A stretch of 43,060 nt of DNA. It comes from CAYSYM01 sp964435115 (GTDB lineage: Bacteria > Chloroflexota > UBA6077 > CF-72). Position numbers and translations under genes: made by a program. A model generated the notes under the pieces. It worked only from the letters and a program-made list of their open reading frames with translations, did no database searches and was not told where the DNA came from. How positions within the stretch are numbered: the first letter of the stretch is position 1; every line of letters starts with the position of its first letter. Below are positions 1 to 7,242 of this stretch, in pieces. The DNA is taken from NCBI GenBank assembly GCA_964435115.1, contig CAYSYM010000033.1:1-43060 (forward strand), in the 5' to 3' direction.

Positions 1-108
1 GGGCCGGAGCCCGCGCCGGCCATCGTCGCCGTCCGCGGCTTCGGCTACAAGCTGGTGGCCGACAGGACCACGGCTCCGTCCTCGGACGCCGCGGTGTCCG
101 CAGCGTAG
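1..108 (+). CDS. Response regulator, C-terminal end only (winged-helix output domain)
   Basis: The window opens inside a reading frame of 35 codons that ends with TAG at 106-108. The residues VRGFGYKL are the usual last strand and turn of the OmpR/PhoB winged-helix DNA-binding domain, where VRGVGYRL is typical, followed by a loose 17-residue tail. The protein would be the DNA-binding half of a two-component response regulator; its receiver domain lies outside the window. The neighbouring sensor kinase, if any, is also outside. The family call rests on one short motif, so the assignment is likely but not certain. Confidence 0.7.
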   Translation, partial: GPEPAPAIVAVRGFGYKLVADRTTAPSSDAAVSAA

Positions 109-136
109 GCGCGCTGCTGGCCCCTCGACGCGGCCG

Positions 137-169
137 CCGGCCGTCCGCCGAAGGGTACCGGGCGGCCGG
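137..169 (+). terminator. GC-rich stem-loop behind the response regulator
   Basis: An 11-bp stem (137-147 with 159-169, one G-U pair) encloses an 11-nt loop, 28 nt after the response-regulator stop. No T run follows, so it is a terminator candidate only by position and stability. Confidence 0.4.
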
Positions 170-195
170 AGCTGTCGACCGAGCCTGGCCTCAGG

Positions 196-201
196 TACCC
201 T
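196..201 (+). promoter_or_regulatory. -10 hexamer TACCCT for a leaderless hydrolase mRNA
   Basis: TACCCT ends 6 nt before the GTG at 208. The same spacing recurs at many starts in this window, so transcription probably begins at the start codon. No convincing -35 is seen. Confidence 0.6.
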
Positions 202-207
202 CAGGCC

Positions 208-1131
208 GTGACCTCCAGCGCCGCGCTCAGGCTGGTGGCGAGCTGGCAGCCAGGGCGGCTCATCTCGCCCGTCGGCCGCACCAAGCTCCTGGTGCTGAGC
301 GGGGCTGGCAGCCGGACCGGCGATGCCGAGCGCAACTTCCTGGGGTTCGCGCGGTTCGCGGCTGCGCGGGCCGGCTATGACACGCGGCGGGACCTGCTGG
401 AAGCAACGTACGCCGGCAGCCTGCTGGGCGGCCGCTGGCAACCCCGCCCCTACCGGCCGGCGGACACCAAGCAGGCGCTCCTCGAGAGCGCGGAAGCCGT
501 GGCGGGCGTCCTCGAGTGGTACCGCGACGCGCTCCCCTCCACCACGCGCTTCTGCGTCCTGGGGTACTCGCTCGGGGGTGTGGCGGTGCTCGACGGGGTG
601 ACGCTGGCCGTGGCGCGGGACCGCGCCGGCTGGCAGGGCCGCCTCGGCGCCGTGGTGACGGTGGCGAGCCCGGTGCGGGGCTGCAATGCGGGCGCTTTCA
701 TCCAGTGGGCGTGGCTGGCCACCCACGACCCCGACCCACTCGGTCTGGCCGGGCAGGAGCTGGACCGCCGCTGGACCGACCCCGAGGAGCAGCGGCGCGT
801 GGAGCGGCGCGCGGACTTCCTGCGGGCGAACGGGGTGGCCCTGCTCACCCTCGCCGATCCGGATGACGCGGTGGTCCGGCCCGACGAGGCGCTCCTGCCC
901 GGCCCGGGCCAGCCGCCAGAGCAGCTCCTGGTCGGTACGCAGCGGGTGCGAAACGGCACGTTTGGCCACGGCGGCATCCTCGACGAGCCCGTCGCCTGGC
1001 GGCGCATCCTGGAGGTCGTGGGCCCGCAGGAGGTGGACGCGCCAGGGGAGCGGCCGATCGACCCGGTTGAGTGGGAGCTCCAGGCGCTCAAGGCCCGCTT
1101 GCGCGCCGAAGGTCGCCTGCCGCCGGCGTGA
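208..1131 (+). CDS. Alpha/beta-hydrolase fold protein
   Basis: A 307-residue protein starting at GTG 208, placed 6 nt after a -10 hexamer, with no Shine-Dalgarno site. The segment FCVLGYSLGGVAVL holds a GxSxG nucleophile elbow with Ser121. A candidate acid lies in LADPDD (about 217-220) and a candidate catalytic His at GHGG (His254), which is the order expected for an alpha/beta-hydrolase. Early strands (KLLVLSGAG) match the usual oxyanion-loop region. No signal peptide is evident, so it should be cytoplasmic. The substrate cannot be told: lipase, esterase or thioesterase activities are all possible. It stands alone between a regulator and a diguanylate cyclase. Confidence 0.7.
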   Translation: MTSSAALRLVASWQPGRLISPVGRTKLLVLSGAGSRTGDAERNFLGFARFAAARAGYDTRRDLLEATYAGSLLGGRWQPRPYRPADTKQALLESAEAVAGVLEWYRDALPSTTRFCVLGYSLGGVAVLDGVTLAVARDRAGWQGRLGAVVTVASPVRGCNAGAFIQWAWLATHDPDPLGLAGQELDRRWTDPEEQRRVERRADFLRANGVALLTLADPDDAVVRPDEALLPGPGQPPEQLLVGTQRVRNGTFGHGGILDEPVAWRRILEVVGPQEVDAPGERPIDPVEWELQALKARLRAEGRLPPA

Positions 1132-1197
1132 GCCGGCGCGCTCCGCGCCGCCCGGCAGCGGCTCGCCCCGTACCCGGGCCCTCGGCAGCGCGCGCCA

Positions 1198-1257
1198 GCT
1201 CAGCACGTGGGCCGCAGCTGCGCTCATCCGAGCGAAACGTTGGCCCGCGTGCTGAGC
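1198..1257 (+). repeat. Structured element copy A (GTGGGCC-N28-GGCCC family)
   Basis: GGGCC at 1209-1213 and GGCCC at 1242-1246 are separated by exactly 28 nt. The flanks extend the pairing to a 16-bp stem (1198-1213 with 1242-1257, one G-U). A competing hairpin GCTCAG (1198-1203) with CTGCGC (1218-1223), one mismatch, places GGGCC in its loop. CGCTC/GAGCG (1221-1225, 1230-1234) can form an inner hairpin. It lies upstream of the diguanylate cyclase in the same orientation. Confidence 0.65.
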
Positions 1258-1299
1258 CCCCTCACGCGGGAGCGCGAAGCGCGCAGGCGTGGTCGGCTC

Positions 1300-1305
1300 T
1301 AGAAT
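1300..1305 (+). promoter_or_regulatory. -10 hexamer TAGAAT for the diguanylate cyclase
   Basis: TAGAAT predicts a transcript start near 1312. This leaves a leader of about 28 nt containing AAGGA (1326-1330), 9 nt before ATG 1340. Confidence 0.45.
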
Positions 1306-1339
1306 GACCGCCATCCAGCCACGCCAAGGACGGAACCGG

Positions 1340-2491
1340 ATGGCGGTGGTGAATCGCGACGATGCCGAAGAGCAGTTGAAACGCGAGCAGGAGCGCGCCG
1401 CGCAGCTCGAGAGCTACGCCGCCGACCTCGCGCGCACCTACGCGGAGCTGCGGCGCCACCTGCAGCACATGACCGTGCTGCACGAGGTCAGTACCCGCAT
1501 CGCCTCGGCGCTCGACCCGGACGAGGTGCTCGCGAGCATGCTCGATTCCCTGGGCCAGCTCGTCACCTACCGGGCCGCCGGGGTGTACCTGCTCGACCTC
1601 GACGTGTCGGTGGGTGCCCATGGCGCAGGGTCGGTGACCCCGGGCGATAGCCTGCCCCGTCTTCGGGCCGGGCGAGCCGCCGAGCGCGGCGCTCTCCAGG
1701 CCGGCGAGGAGGCGCTGGCCGCCGAAGACAGCGCCATCCGGGAGGCGATGGCGAGCCAGCAGACAGTGGCCCACCTGGCGCCGGCAGGCTCGCTGGACCT
1801 GGCGCTACCGCTGCTCGCCGGCGGGCGCGCGCTCGGCGCGCTCGACCTCCAGCTGGCGCAGCCGCTCGCAGAGGAGGACGTGCGGGTCCTGGAGCTGCTG
1901 TGCGCGGCGGTCGCGGTGGCGCTCCAGAACGCCCACCTCTACCAGGAGACGCAGCGGTTGGCCACCACCGACCCGCTCACCGGGCTGAGCAACTACCGCC
2001 ACTTCCACGACCTGCTGGAGCTCGAGGTCCAGCGCGCCCGCCGCATGGACTACCCGGTGGGGCTGCTCATGATGGACCTGGATCACTTCAAGGAAATCAA
2101 CGACCGCTACGGGCATCCGACCGGCGACGGGGTGCTGCGGCGTGTGGCAGAGGTGCTCCGGGGCCGTCTGCGCCGGACGGACGTCGTGGGTCGCCTCGGC
2201 GGGGAGGAGTTCGGCGCGGTCTTGCCCGGTGCCAGCCTCGAGGAGGTGGCGATCGTCGCCGAGAAGATCCGCCAGGCAGTGGCGGAGGCCCCGCCGCCCG
2301 CGGACGGCGGCGCCGGCCCCGCCGCCGTGACCGTCAGTGTCGGCGGCACCTCGGCCCGGCCGGAGGCGGCGGACGCCACCCACCTCGTCAGTTGCGCCGA
2401 CCAGGCCCTCTACGAGGCGAAGAACAGCGGCCGCAACCAGGTCCGCCTCTGGCGCGACGGCGCCGTGGCGACCCCGGAGCGCCTCCGCTGA
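1340..2491 (+). CDS. Diguanylate cyclase, coiled coil-GAF-GGDEF
   Basis: The enzyme should condense two GTP to cyclic di-GMP. From ATG 1340 it has 383 residues: a charged heptad-like coiled coil (about 8-42), a GAF-like sensor region (about 55-200) and a GGDEF domain (about 205-375). The active-site loop is GGEEF (287-291), and the product-inhibition I-site RRTD (278-281) sits five residues upstream, as in feedback-regulated enzymes. The substrate-binding MDLDHFKEINDRYGH block is intact. ATG 1340 is preferred because AAGGA precedes it; in-frame GTG 1289 and ATG 1304 are alternatives. No membrane segment is seen, so a soluble sensor is likely. Repeat copy A lies just upstream, and a stand-alone receiver follows. 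Confidence 0.92.
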   Translation: MAVVNRDDAEEQLKREQERAAQLESYAADLARTYAELRRHLQHMTVLHEVSTRIASALDPDEVLASMLDSLGQLVTYRAAGVYLLDLDVSVGAHGAGSVTPGDSLPRLRAGRAAERGALQAGEEALAAEDSAIREAMASQQTVAHLAPAGSLDLALPLLAGGRALGALDLQLAQPLAEEDVRVLELLCAAVAVALQNAHLYQETQRLATTDPLTGLSNYRHFHDLLELEVQRARRMDYPVGLLMMDLDHFKEINDRYGHPTGDGVLRRVAEVLRGRLRRTDVVGRLGGEEFGAVLPGASLEEVAIVAEKIRQAVAEAPPPADGGAGPAAVTVSVGGTSARPEAADATHLVSCADQALYEAKNSGRNQVRLWRDGAVATPERLR

Positions 2492-2589
2492 GCGCCGGGG
2501 CCGCCCTGGGACAGTGGGACGGACGCCTGGGCACACCCGGCAGCCGCGGCGCGCGCCGGAAAGAAGCGCGCCGCGAGGGGGTCGTTTGA

Positions 2590-2595
2590 CAGAAT
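2590..2595 (+). promoter_or_regulatory. -10-like CAGAAT for the receiver protein
   Basis: CAGAAT ends 6 nt before ATG 2602. It keeps the key A and final T of TANNNT. The spacing supports ATG 2602 over the in-frame GTG 2599. Confidence 0.4.
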
Positions 2596-2601
2596 GCCGT
2601 G

Positions 2602-2970
2602 ATGACCAAGCGCAGAGTGCTGCTGGCGGATGACGACCCGGGGCTGCGGCGGCTCATCGGGACGACGCTCGGGACCGACGAGTTCGACCTGCTCCAGGCG
2701 AAGGACGGCGACGAAGCGCTGGCGATCGCCCGCCGCGACCGCCCGGCGCTCATCCTGCTCGACGTCAACATGCCGGGGCCCAGCGGCTTCGAGGTGTGTC
2801 GCCTCCTGAAGGCCGACCCAGCCACGGCCGGCATCAAGATCGTGATGCTCACCGCGCGTGCGAACGATGCCGACCGGGCGCAGGGGCGGGAGGCTGGCGC
2901 CGACGACTACTTCGTCAAGCCGTTCAGCCCGGTCCAGCTCCTCGACAAGGTGTACCTGCTGCTCCAGTGA
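2602..2970 (+). CDS. Single-domain response regulator (CheY-like receiver)
   Basis: A 122-residue receiver domain with no output domain. The acidic pocket is DDD at 10-12, the phosphoacceptor is Asp54 in ILLDVNMPG, the switch Thr is Thr84 in VMLTA, and the conserved Lys is Lys106 in VKPF. All catalytic positions are therefore present. Such proteins relay phosphate or bind partners directly, and this one could act with the diguanylate cyclase that ends 110 nt upstream, which is inference from proximity. No kinase is adjacent in the same operon. ATG 2602 is chosen because it lies 6 nt after a -10-like hexamer. Confidence 0.9.
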   Translation: MTKRRVLLADDDPGLRRLIGTTLGTDEFDLLQAKDGDEALAIARRDRPALILLDVNMPGPSGFEVCRLLKADPATAGIKIVMLTARANDADRAQGREAGADDYFVKPFSPVQLLDKVYLLLQ

Positions 2971-3043
2971 CGAGCGCGGCGTCGCGGGCGAGGCCGGCAC
3001 CACCCGGCCTCACTCCACCCCACCGCCTGCTCGTCCGCCGCCC

Positions 3044-3418
3044 GTGACGATCGCGGTGCTCCTGCGGCCGGAGGGCCTGGTTGCCCTCTTCGCCTGGTGC
3101 TTCGTTGTGCTCTCCGCCGTCCAGCTCACGGTCCGCCTGATCCGCGCGTACTCGATCCCGACTACGTTGCGCGGCGCCTTCGCCCTGGCGCTGCTGTCCC
3201 TGCCGGTCGCCGCCATCTACGACGCGCTGATTGGGCCCGCGCCGTCGTTTGGGACGCGGCTCGCCTGGGCGCCGGTGCCCATGCTCCTCATGGGGGTGGC
3301 CGGCTTTGCCACGGCGCGCTGGGTGCTGGGCCTCAGGCGGACCCGGGGCCAGGTGGTCGCGGCGGTGATGGTGGCCCTGCTGGCGCCTCACCTGTTCACC
3401 CTGGCGCCCACCTGGTGA
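3044..3418 (+). CDS. Small integral membrane protein, function unknown
   Basis: An ORF of 124 residues from GTG 3044 with three or four hydrophobic stretches: LLRPEGLVALFAWCFVVLSAV, the segment around FALALLSLPVAAIYDALI, a stretch around VPMLLMGVAGFATARWVL, and VVAAVMVALLAPHLFTLA. Basic residues (RLIRAYS, LRRTRGQ) lie between them. I do not recognise the family. It follows the receiver gene by 73 nt and precedes the metallo-hydrolase, which has its own -10, so it may be co-transcribed with the receiver. No ribosome-binding site or -10 marks the start, so the exact N-terminus is uncertain. Confidence 0.6.
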   Translation: MTIAVLLRPEGLVALFAWCFVVLSAVQLTVRLIRAYSIPTTLRGAFALALLSLPVAAIYDALIGPAPSFGTRLAWAPVPMLLMGVAGFATARWVLGLRRTRGQVVAAVMVALLAPHLFTLAPTW

Positions 3419-3461
3419 CGGGCGCCCGGGAGGACGCGGCGGCGCGGCCGCCTCGGCCGTC

Positions 3462-3467
3462 TAGACT
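3462..3467 (+). promoter_or_regulatory. -10 hexamer TAGACT for a leaderless metallo-hydrolase mRNA
   Basis: TAGACT ends 7 nt before ATG 3475, the usual leaderless spacing in this window. Confidence 0.55.
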
Positions 3468-3474
3468 TGCGGCC

Positions 3475-4254
3475 ATGCGTGTCGTCTTCCTGGGCACCGC
3501 CACGTCGTACGGGGTGCCGCAGGTGGGCTGCCGCTGCGCCACCTGCACCAGCCCCGACCGCCGGAACCAGCGGACGCGCGCCGCCGTCTACGTCGAGTCG
3601 GCGCGGGGGGCCCGCCTGCTGATCGATAGCGGGCCGGACCTGCGGGCGCAGGCGCTGCGCGAGGGGATCACCCACGTGGACGCGGTGCTCTACACCCACT
3701 ACCACGCCGACCATACCGCGGGCATCGACGATCTCAAGGCGTTCAATGCCGCGCTCGGCGGCGTGCTGCCGTGCTTCGGCGACGCGGACACGCGTGCTTC
3801 GCTGCAGCAGCGCTTCGCCTACGCGTTCGAGGGGACGCCGTGGATCGGGCTGATCCCACACATCAGCTTCGCCGGCGTCGACGACGCGCCCTTCCTGGTT
3901 CACGGGACGTGCGTCCAGCCGATCCCCTTGCGGCACGGCTCGATCCGCTCCACCGGCTACCGCATTGGCAACTTCGCCTACCTGACCGATACCAGCGGTG
4001 TCCCCGGATCCTCGCGGGCGCTCCTGCACAGGCTCGACACCCTGGTCGTGGATAGCCTGCGCTGGGAGCCGCACCCCACGCACCTCAGCGTGCCCGAGGC
4101 GCTGGCGCTGATCGCGGAGCTGCGGCCGCGGCGGGCCTTCCTCACCCACGTGAGCCACGCGCTCGAGCACGCCGCCACCAACGCCCGCCTCCCCGGCGGC
4201 GTCGAGCTCGCGTACGACGGCCTCCGGCTGGAGATTGAGGAAGCCGACCCCTGA
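3475..4254 (+). CDS. Metallo-beta-lactamase fold hydrolase, PhnP-like
   Basis: A 259-residue MBL-fold enzyme. The metal motif THYHADH (His75, His77, Asp79, His80) is complete, and further metal-site histidines are likely in PLRHG and THVSHALEH. Near the N-terminus GCRCATC (Cys19, Cys21, Cys24) matches the extra structural zinc site of PhnP-type phosphodiesterases, and GTATSYGVPQVGC is the typical start of that group. PhnP itself cleaves cyclic ribose phosphate in phosphonate use, but no phn genes lie here, so the substrate is unknown; a general cyclic phosphodiesterase is possible. The gene ends 15 nt from the convergent peptidase gene. Confidence 0.85.
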   Translation: MRVVFLGTATSYGVPQVGCRCATCTSPDRRNQRTRAAVYVESARGARLLIDSGPDLRAQALREGITHVDAVLYTHYHADHTAGIDDLKAFNAALGGVLPCFGDADTRASLQQRFAYAFEGTPWIGLIPHISFAGVDDAPFLVHGTCVQPIPLRHGSIRSTGYRIGNFAYLTDTSGVPGSSRALLHRLDTLVVDSLRWEPHPTHLSVPEALALIAELRPRRAFLTHVSHALEHAATNARLPGGVELAYDGLRLEIEEADP

Positions 4255-4269
4255 TGGCTGAGAGGTGGG

Positions 4270-5691
4270 TCAGAAGCCGCCGACGGCGGCCGCCAGCGCC
4301 TCCGCGCTCGGGCGGTCGAAGGAGATCACGGCGAGGACCTCGCGCCCGCTGAGGCGCAGCTCCGAGGCGGTGGCCAGCGCCGTCAGCGCCTGCCGGGTCG
4401 GGGTGGCCTCCTGTTGGCGGGCGCCAGCGAACCGATTCCGCAGCCCCTGGCCGTAGGTGTCGAAGAACTCGCGGGCATCGCCGTCCGAGTCCCACGTCGT
4501 CCTGAGTACCACCGCCTGGCGCCCGTCCTTCTCGAGGAGCTGCCAGCGGTCGCCGCCCCAGCCGTTCGCCGCCCTGACCGCGCTGCCACGGTCGCCGTAC
4601 TGCTCCAGGAGGATGCGGACGTCCAGCTCGCCCAGCACGTTGGAGCCGACCTGCCGCCAGCCGTCGCCCATCGCCGCGGCGAGGTCGGGCAGCGCCACCT
4701 CCACCGGCGCCTCCCGCGCCACGTACTTCTCCGGGTGCAGGACCTGCTCGGTCGACGCGGGGGGGTCGCGGAAGGCCGCGTCCAGACCCGCGAAGCCATT
4801 GGCGCGCTGGTAGGCCCGGAGGGTGAAGTCGAAGCCGCTGACGTAGGGGAACAGCAGCTCCGTACGGACGACCAGTGGTGCCTGGGCGAGCTTCGACGCG
4901 TCCCCGGTGCCGCCGAGCTGGTTGATCTCCTCGGCGCTCAGGTTCTCCTGCACCCACTGCCGCTCCAGGAGCATGGCGTCGCCCTCGGCCAGCGCGGTGA
5001 CCGCGGCGTAGCGGTCGTCGTTGCCCCCGTGCTTCGGCCGCAGCCGGGCGAGGTCAAAGTACTGGTCCTGCAGCGCGTGGGCGAACTCGTGGGCGAAGGT
5101 GGTCTTCCCGCCCGGCCCGAACTGGCCCGCGTCGTCCACGACGTACAGGACCTTCTCCTCCTCGTCGTAGAAGCCGATCACCTGCTCCTGGAGCAGCTCC
5201 AGCGTGATCTGGAGCAGGTCGTCCTCGGGCTGCAGCAGCCCCAGGGTAACCAGCAGCTTCTGGTCCGATTCGCGTTCCGCCGGCAGGTAGTCCCGATCGA
5301 GAGAGGCCACCAGGTACTGGCGCAGCGCCTCGCGGTCGAGGAAGCGCAGCGGCACCTCGGCTCGCTTCGGCAGCCCGCGCAGGCGCGAGACCTGCTCTTC
5401 GATCCGCTGGAGGATCGACCGGTCTGGACCCGCCCCACCGGGACCGGGAGGCGGGGCGGGGGCGCTGGCCGACGGGGTGGGCACGGCCACCCGGAGCCGC
5501 TGGTTCTCGGCGTTCAGCTCGTTGACGCGGGCCTCGAGCGCGGCGCGCTCCTCCTGCGACACCTGCAGCCGTTCCCGGTAGGTCGCGGCCTCGGCGGCGT
5601 TCGCGGCCGCCTGCGCGAACAGCGCGACGTTGCCGACGACCGAGACGAGCAGGAAGCCCACCGCGGCCAGGAGCGCCAGGGTTCGCCACAT
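4270..5691 (-). CDS. Membrane-anchored putative zinc metallopeptidase (HEFAH)
   Basis: A 473-residue protein with an N-terminal hydrophobic segment (about 3-27) that could anchor it in the membrane, then a coiled coil (about 36-68), a Pro/Ala-rich linker (70-88) and a large extracytoplasmic domain. The motif AHEFAHALQDQYF contains HEXXH (His201, Glu202, His205), the core of zincin peptidases. A downstream segment repeats features of the family (RQWVQENLSAEEINQL). It resembles the DUF6782-type putative metallopeptidases as I remember them, which is not verified. Substrate unknown. The upstream in-frame TAG fixes ATG 5691 as the first possible ATG. It has no SD, and the best -10 lies about 100 nt upstream. 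Confidence 0.7.
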   Translation of the reverse strand: MWRTLALLAAVGFLLVSVVGNVALFAQAAANAAEAATYRERLQVSQEERAALEARVNELNAENQRLRVAVPTPSASAPAPPPGPGGAGPDRSILQRIEEQVSRLRGLPKRAEVPLRFLDREALRQYLVASLDRDYLPAERESDQKLLVTLGLLQPEDDLLQITLELLQEQVIGFYDEEEKVLYVVDDAGQFGPGGKTTFAHEFAHALQDQYFDLARLRPKHGGNDDRYAAVTALAEGDAMLLERQWVQENLSAEEINQLGGTGDASKLAQAPLVVRTELLFPYVSGFDFTLRAYQRANGFAGLDAAFRDPPASTEQVLHPEKYVAREAPVEVALPDLAAAMGDGWRQVGSNVLGELDVRILLEQYGDRGSAVRAANGWGGDRWQLLEKDGRQAVVLRTTWDSDGDAREFFDTYGQGLRNRFAGARQQEATPTRQALTALATASELRLSGREVLAVISFDRPSAEALAAAVGGF

Positions 5692-5790
5692 GGGGGGCTA
5701 CGCGCGTCGCGCTTCCATTGCGTCTGCACCGCGCCCGTGGGCCCCCGGCTGGCGCCGGGTGGCGCAACTCCGGCCACGTGCGTCGCCGCG

Positions 5791-5796
5791 AGGATA
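5791..5796 (-). promoter_or_regulatory. -10 hexamer TATCCT, possible promoter of the peptidase gene
   Basis: TATCCT reads leftward at 5796-5791 and would give a leader of nearly 100 nt. It overlaps TAGCAT (5795-5800) on the + strand, so the site could be divergent. The rest of the 273-bp interval 5692-5964 holds repeat copy D and no convincing gene. Confidence 0.35.
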
Positions 5797-5877
5797 GCAT
5801 TCGGCATGCCGCGCAGCCGCCGAAACACCAGCCCTCCGCGCTCATGTCCTCCACAGTGTTGACGCGCCCCCAGCAGT

Positions 5878-5934
5878 CTGGCGCGTGGGCCGACGTGTGG
5901 CACGCGCCAGTCCCGGCGCGGCCCGCGGGCTGAG
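5878..5934 (+). repeat. Structured element copy D (GTGGGCC-N28-GGCCC family)
   Basis: GGGCC at 5887-5891 and GGCCC at 5920-5924 are 28 nt apart. A perfect 10-bp hairpin CTGGCGCGTG (5878-5887) with CACGCGCCAG (5901-5910) competes with that pairing. The element ends about 30 nt before the GAF histidine kinase start in the same orientation. Confidence 0.7.
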
Positions 5935-5964
5935 GCCGACGAGCGAACGCCGCGCAACCCGCTC

Positions 5965-7242
5965 ATGCAGCCAGCACCTCCCACCCGGCGCGACGACATC
6001 ATCGCCTCCGTCTCGGACCCCGCCCCGGTCCTGCAGCTCATCGTGGTCTCCGCGGTGGAGATCCTCCAGGGGACGGCCGGCGCCATCGCGCTGCTCGAGG
6101 ACGGCGCGCCCGGCGGACGCCTGGTGCCCCGCGCCACCTACGGCCTCCCGCCCGGCGCCATCGCCAGCCTGCACCCGCGCCTGGACCGAGCGATCCTGAA
6201 GGTGCTCGGCCAGCTCGGCGAGCGGGTGAGCGTGCTCTACGTCCCCTCGGGGTTCGGCGACTGGGCCTACCGCTACCACATCCTCGCGCTGCCGATGCAG
6301 CACGCCGACCAGCTGCTCGGCGTGATCTACGTCTTCCGGCCGCCTGCCGCCGAGGGGTTCTCCGGCCGCGACCTGCAGGTGCTGGACGTCTTCGCCCGGC
6401 AGGCGGCCGGGGCGCTGCAGCAAGCCCAGGCGACGGCCGAGATGCTGGCGGAGAAGACGCGGCTGGAAGAGATGCAGAGCACCTTTGTCTCGATCGTCTC
6501 GCATGAGCTGCAGACGCCCGTGGCGATCATCAAGAGCTATGCCGCGACGCTGGGGCGGCAAGACGCCGACTGGCCGCGCGAGACGATCCAGCGCGTCGCG
6601 CGCAACGTCGAGGAGGAGTGCGACCGGCTCCACCGCCTGATCACCGACCTGCTGGACCTGAGTCGTATCCAGGCCGGCCGCGTCGCGCTCCGCATGGGCA
6701 GCGTCGACCTGCCCGAGCTGGCCCACGAAGTGATCGACCAGCTCTCGCCCCGCACGCCCCGCCACAGCTTGCGTACCAGCTTCCCGCCCGGTTTCCCGAC
6801 CATCCAGGGGGATGCGGACCAGCTGCGCCGCGCGCTCTTCAACCTCGTGGAGAACGCCGTGAAGTACAGCCCCAGCGGGGGGGAGGTGCTCGTCGTCGGC
6901 GAGCTGCCTGGTGGCGGGTCTCAGGGATCTGGGAGGGCCTCCACGTTCCCCGCCACCCGCCACCCGCCACCCGACACCGTCTTGGTGCGAGTCATCGACC
7001 ACGGGATCGGGATCCCGCCGGGCGAGGAGGAGCGCATCTTCGACCGCTTCCACCGCGCCGATACCCGCCTGTCGCGGGCGACAGCCGGGGTGGGGCTGGG
7101 CCTGTACATCACACGGAGCATCGTCGAAGCACACGGCGGGCGTATCTGGGCGCAGAGCCCCGGCGCGGGCCTGGGCAGCGTCTTCACGCTGGCGCTGCCG
7201 CTCGCCGGGCCGGGCGGCCTATCCTTGTCACACGCCGTATGA
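5965..7242 (+). CDS. GAF-domain sensor histidine kinase
   Basis: A 425-residue soluble kinase. Residues 15-155 form a GAF-like sensor region, a short coiled coil (155-172) follows, and the HisKA motif SHELQTP carries the phospho-accepting His180. The ATPase domain has an N-box (NLVENAVKYSP, about 293-303), G1 (DHGIGIP, 345-351), the F-box around FDRFHR and G2 (GVGLGL). Between N-box and G1, residues about 315-337 form an unusual Gly/Pro-rich insertion encoded by an inverted repeat (6910-6971). The stop overlaps the start of the OmpR-type regulator by ATGA, so the two are a cognate pair. No SD or -10 is obvious; repeat copy D lies just upstream. Confidence 0.92.
   Translation: MQPAPPTRRDDIIASVSDPAPVLQLIVVSAVEILQGTAGAIALLEDGAPGGRLVPRATYGLPPGAIASLHPRLDRAILKVLGQLGERVSVLYVPSGFGDWAYRYHILALPMQHADQLLGVIYVFRPPAAEGFSGRDLQVLDVFARQAAGALQQAQATAEMLAEKTRLEEMQSTFVSIVSHELQTPVAIIKSYAATLGRQDADWPRETIQRVARNVEEECDRLHRLITDLLDLSRIQAGRVALRMGSVDLPELAHEVIDQLSPRTPRHSLRTSFPPGFPTIQGDADQLRRALFNLVENAVKYSPSGGEVLVVGELPGGGSQGSGRASTFPATRHPPPDTVLVRVIDHGIGIPPGEEERIFDRFHRADTRLSRATAGVGLGLYITRSIVEAHGGRIWAQSPGAGLGSVFTLALPLAGPGGLSLSHAV
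6910..6971. repeat. Inverted repeat inserted in frame in the kinase gene
   Basis: GGTGGCGGGT (6910-6919) is the exact reverse complement of ACCCGCCACC, which occurs twice in overlap (6955-6964 and 6962-6971). The segment codes for a low-complexity loop that kinases do not normally have here. Confidence 0.6.

Noticed and set aside
4414..5862. Long + strand ORF (482 codons) opposite the peptidase gene
   Set aside because: It is antisense to a gene with a HEXXH motif, membrane anchor and coiled coil; its own translation is rich in His/Gln/Arg/Val as expected for a GC-rich shadow frame.
5806..5862. Eighteen-codon leaderless ORF after TAGCAT on the + strand
   Set aside because: Spacing is 5 nt and composition is Arg/Pro/Ser-rich without any feature; the hexamer overlaps a better minus-strand -10.
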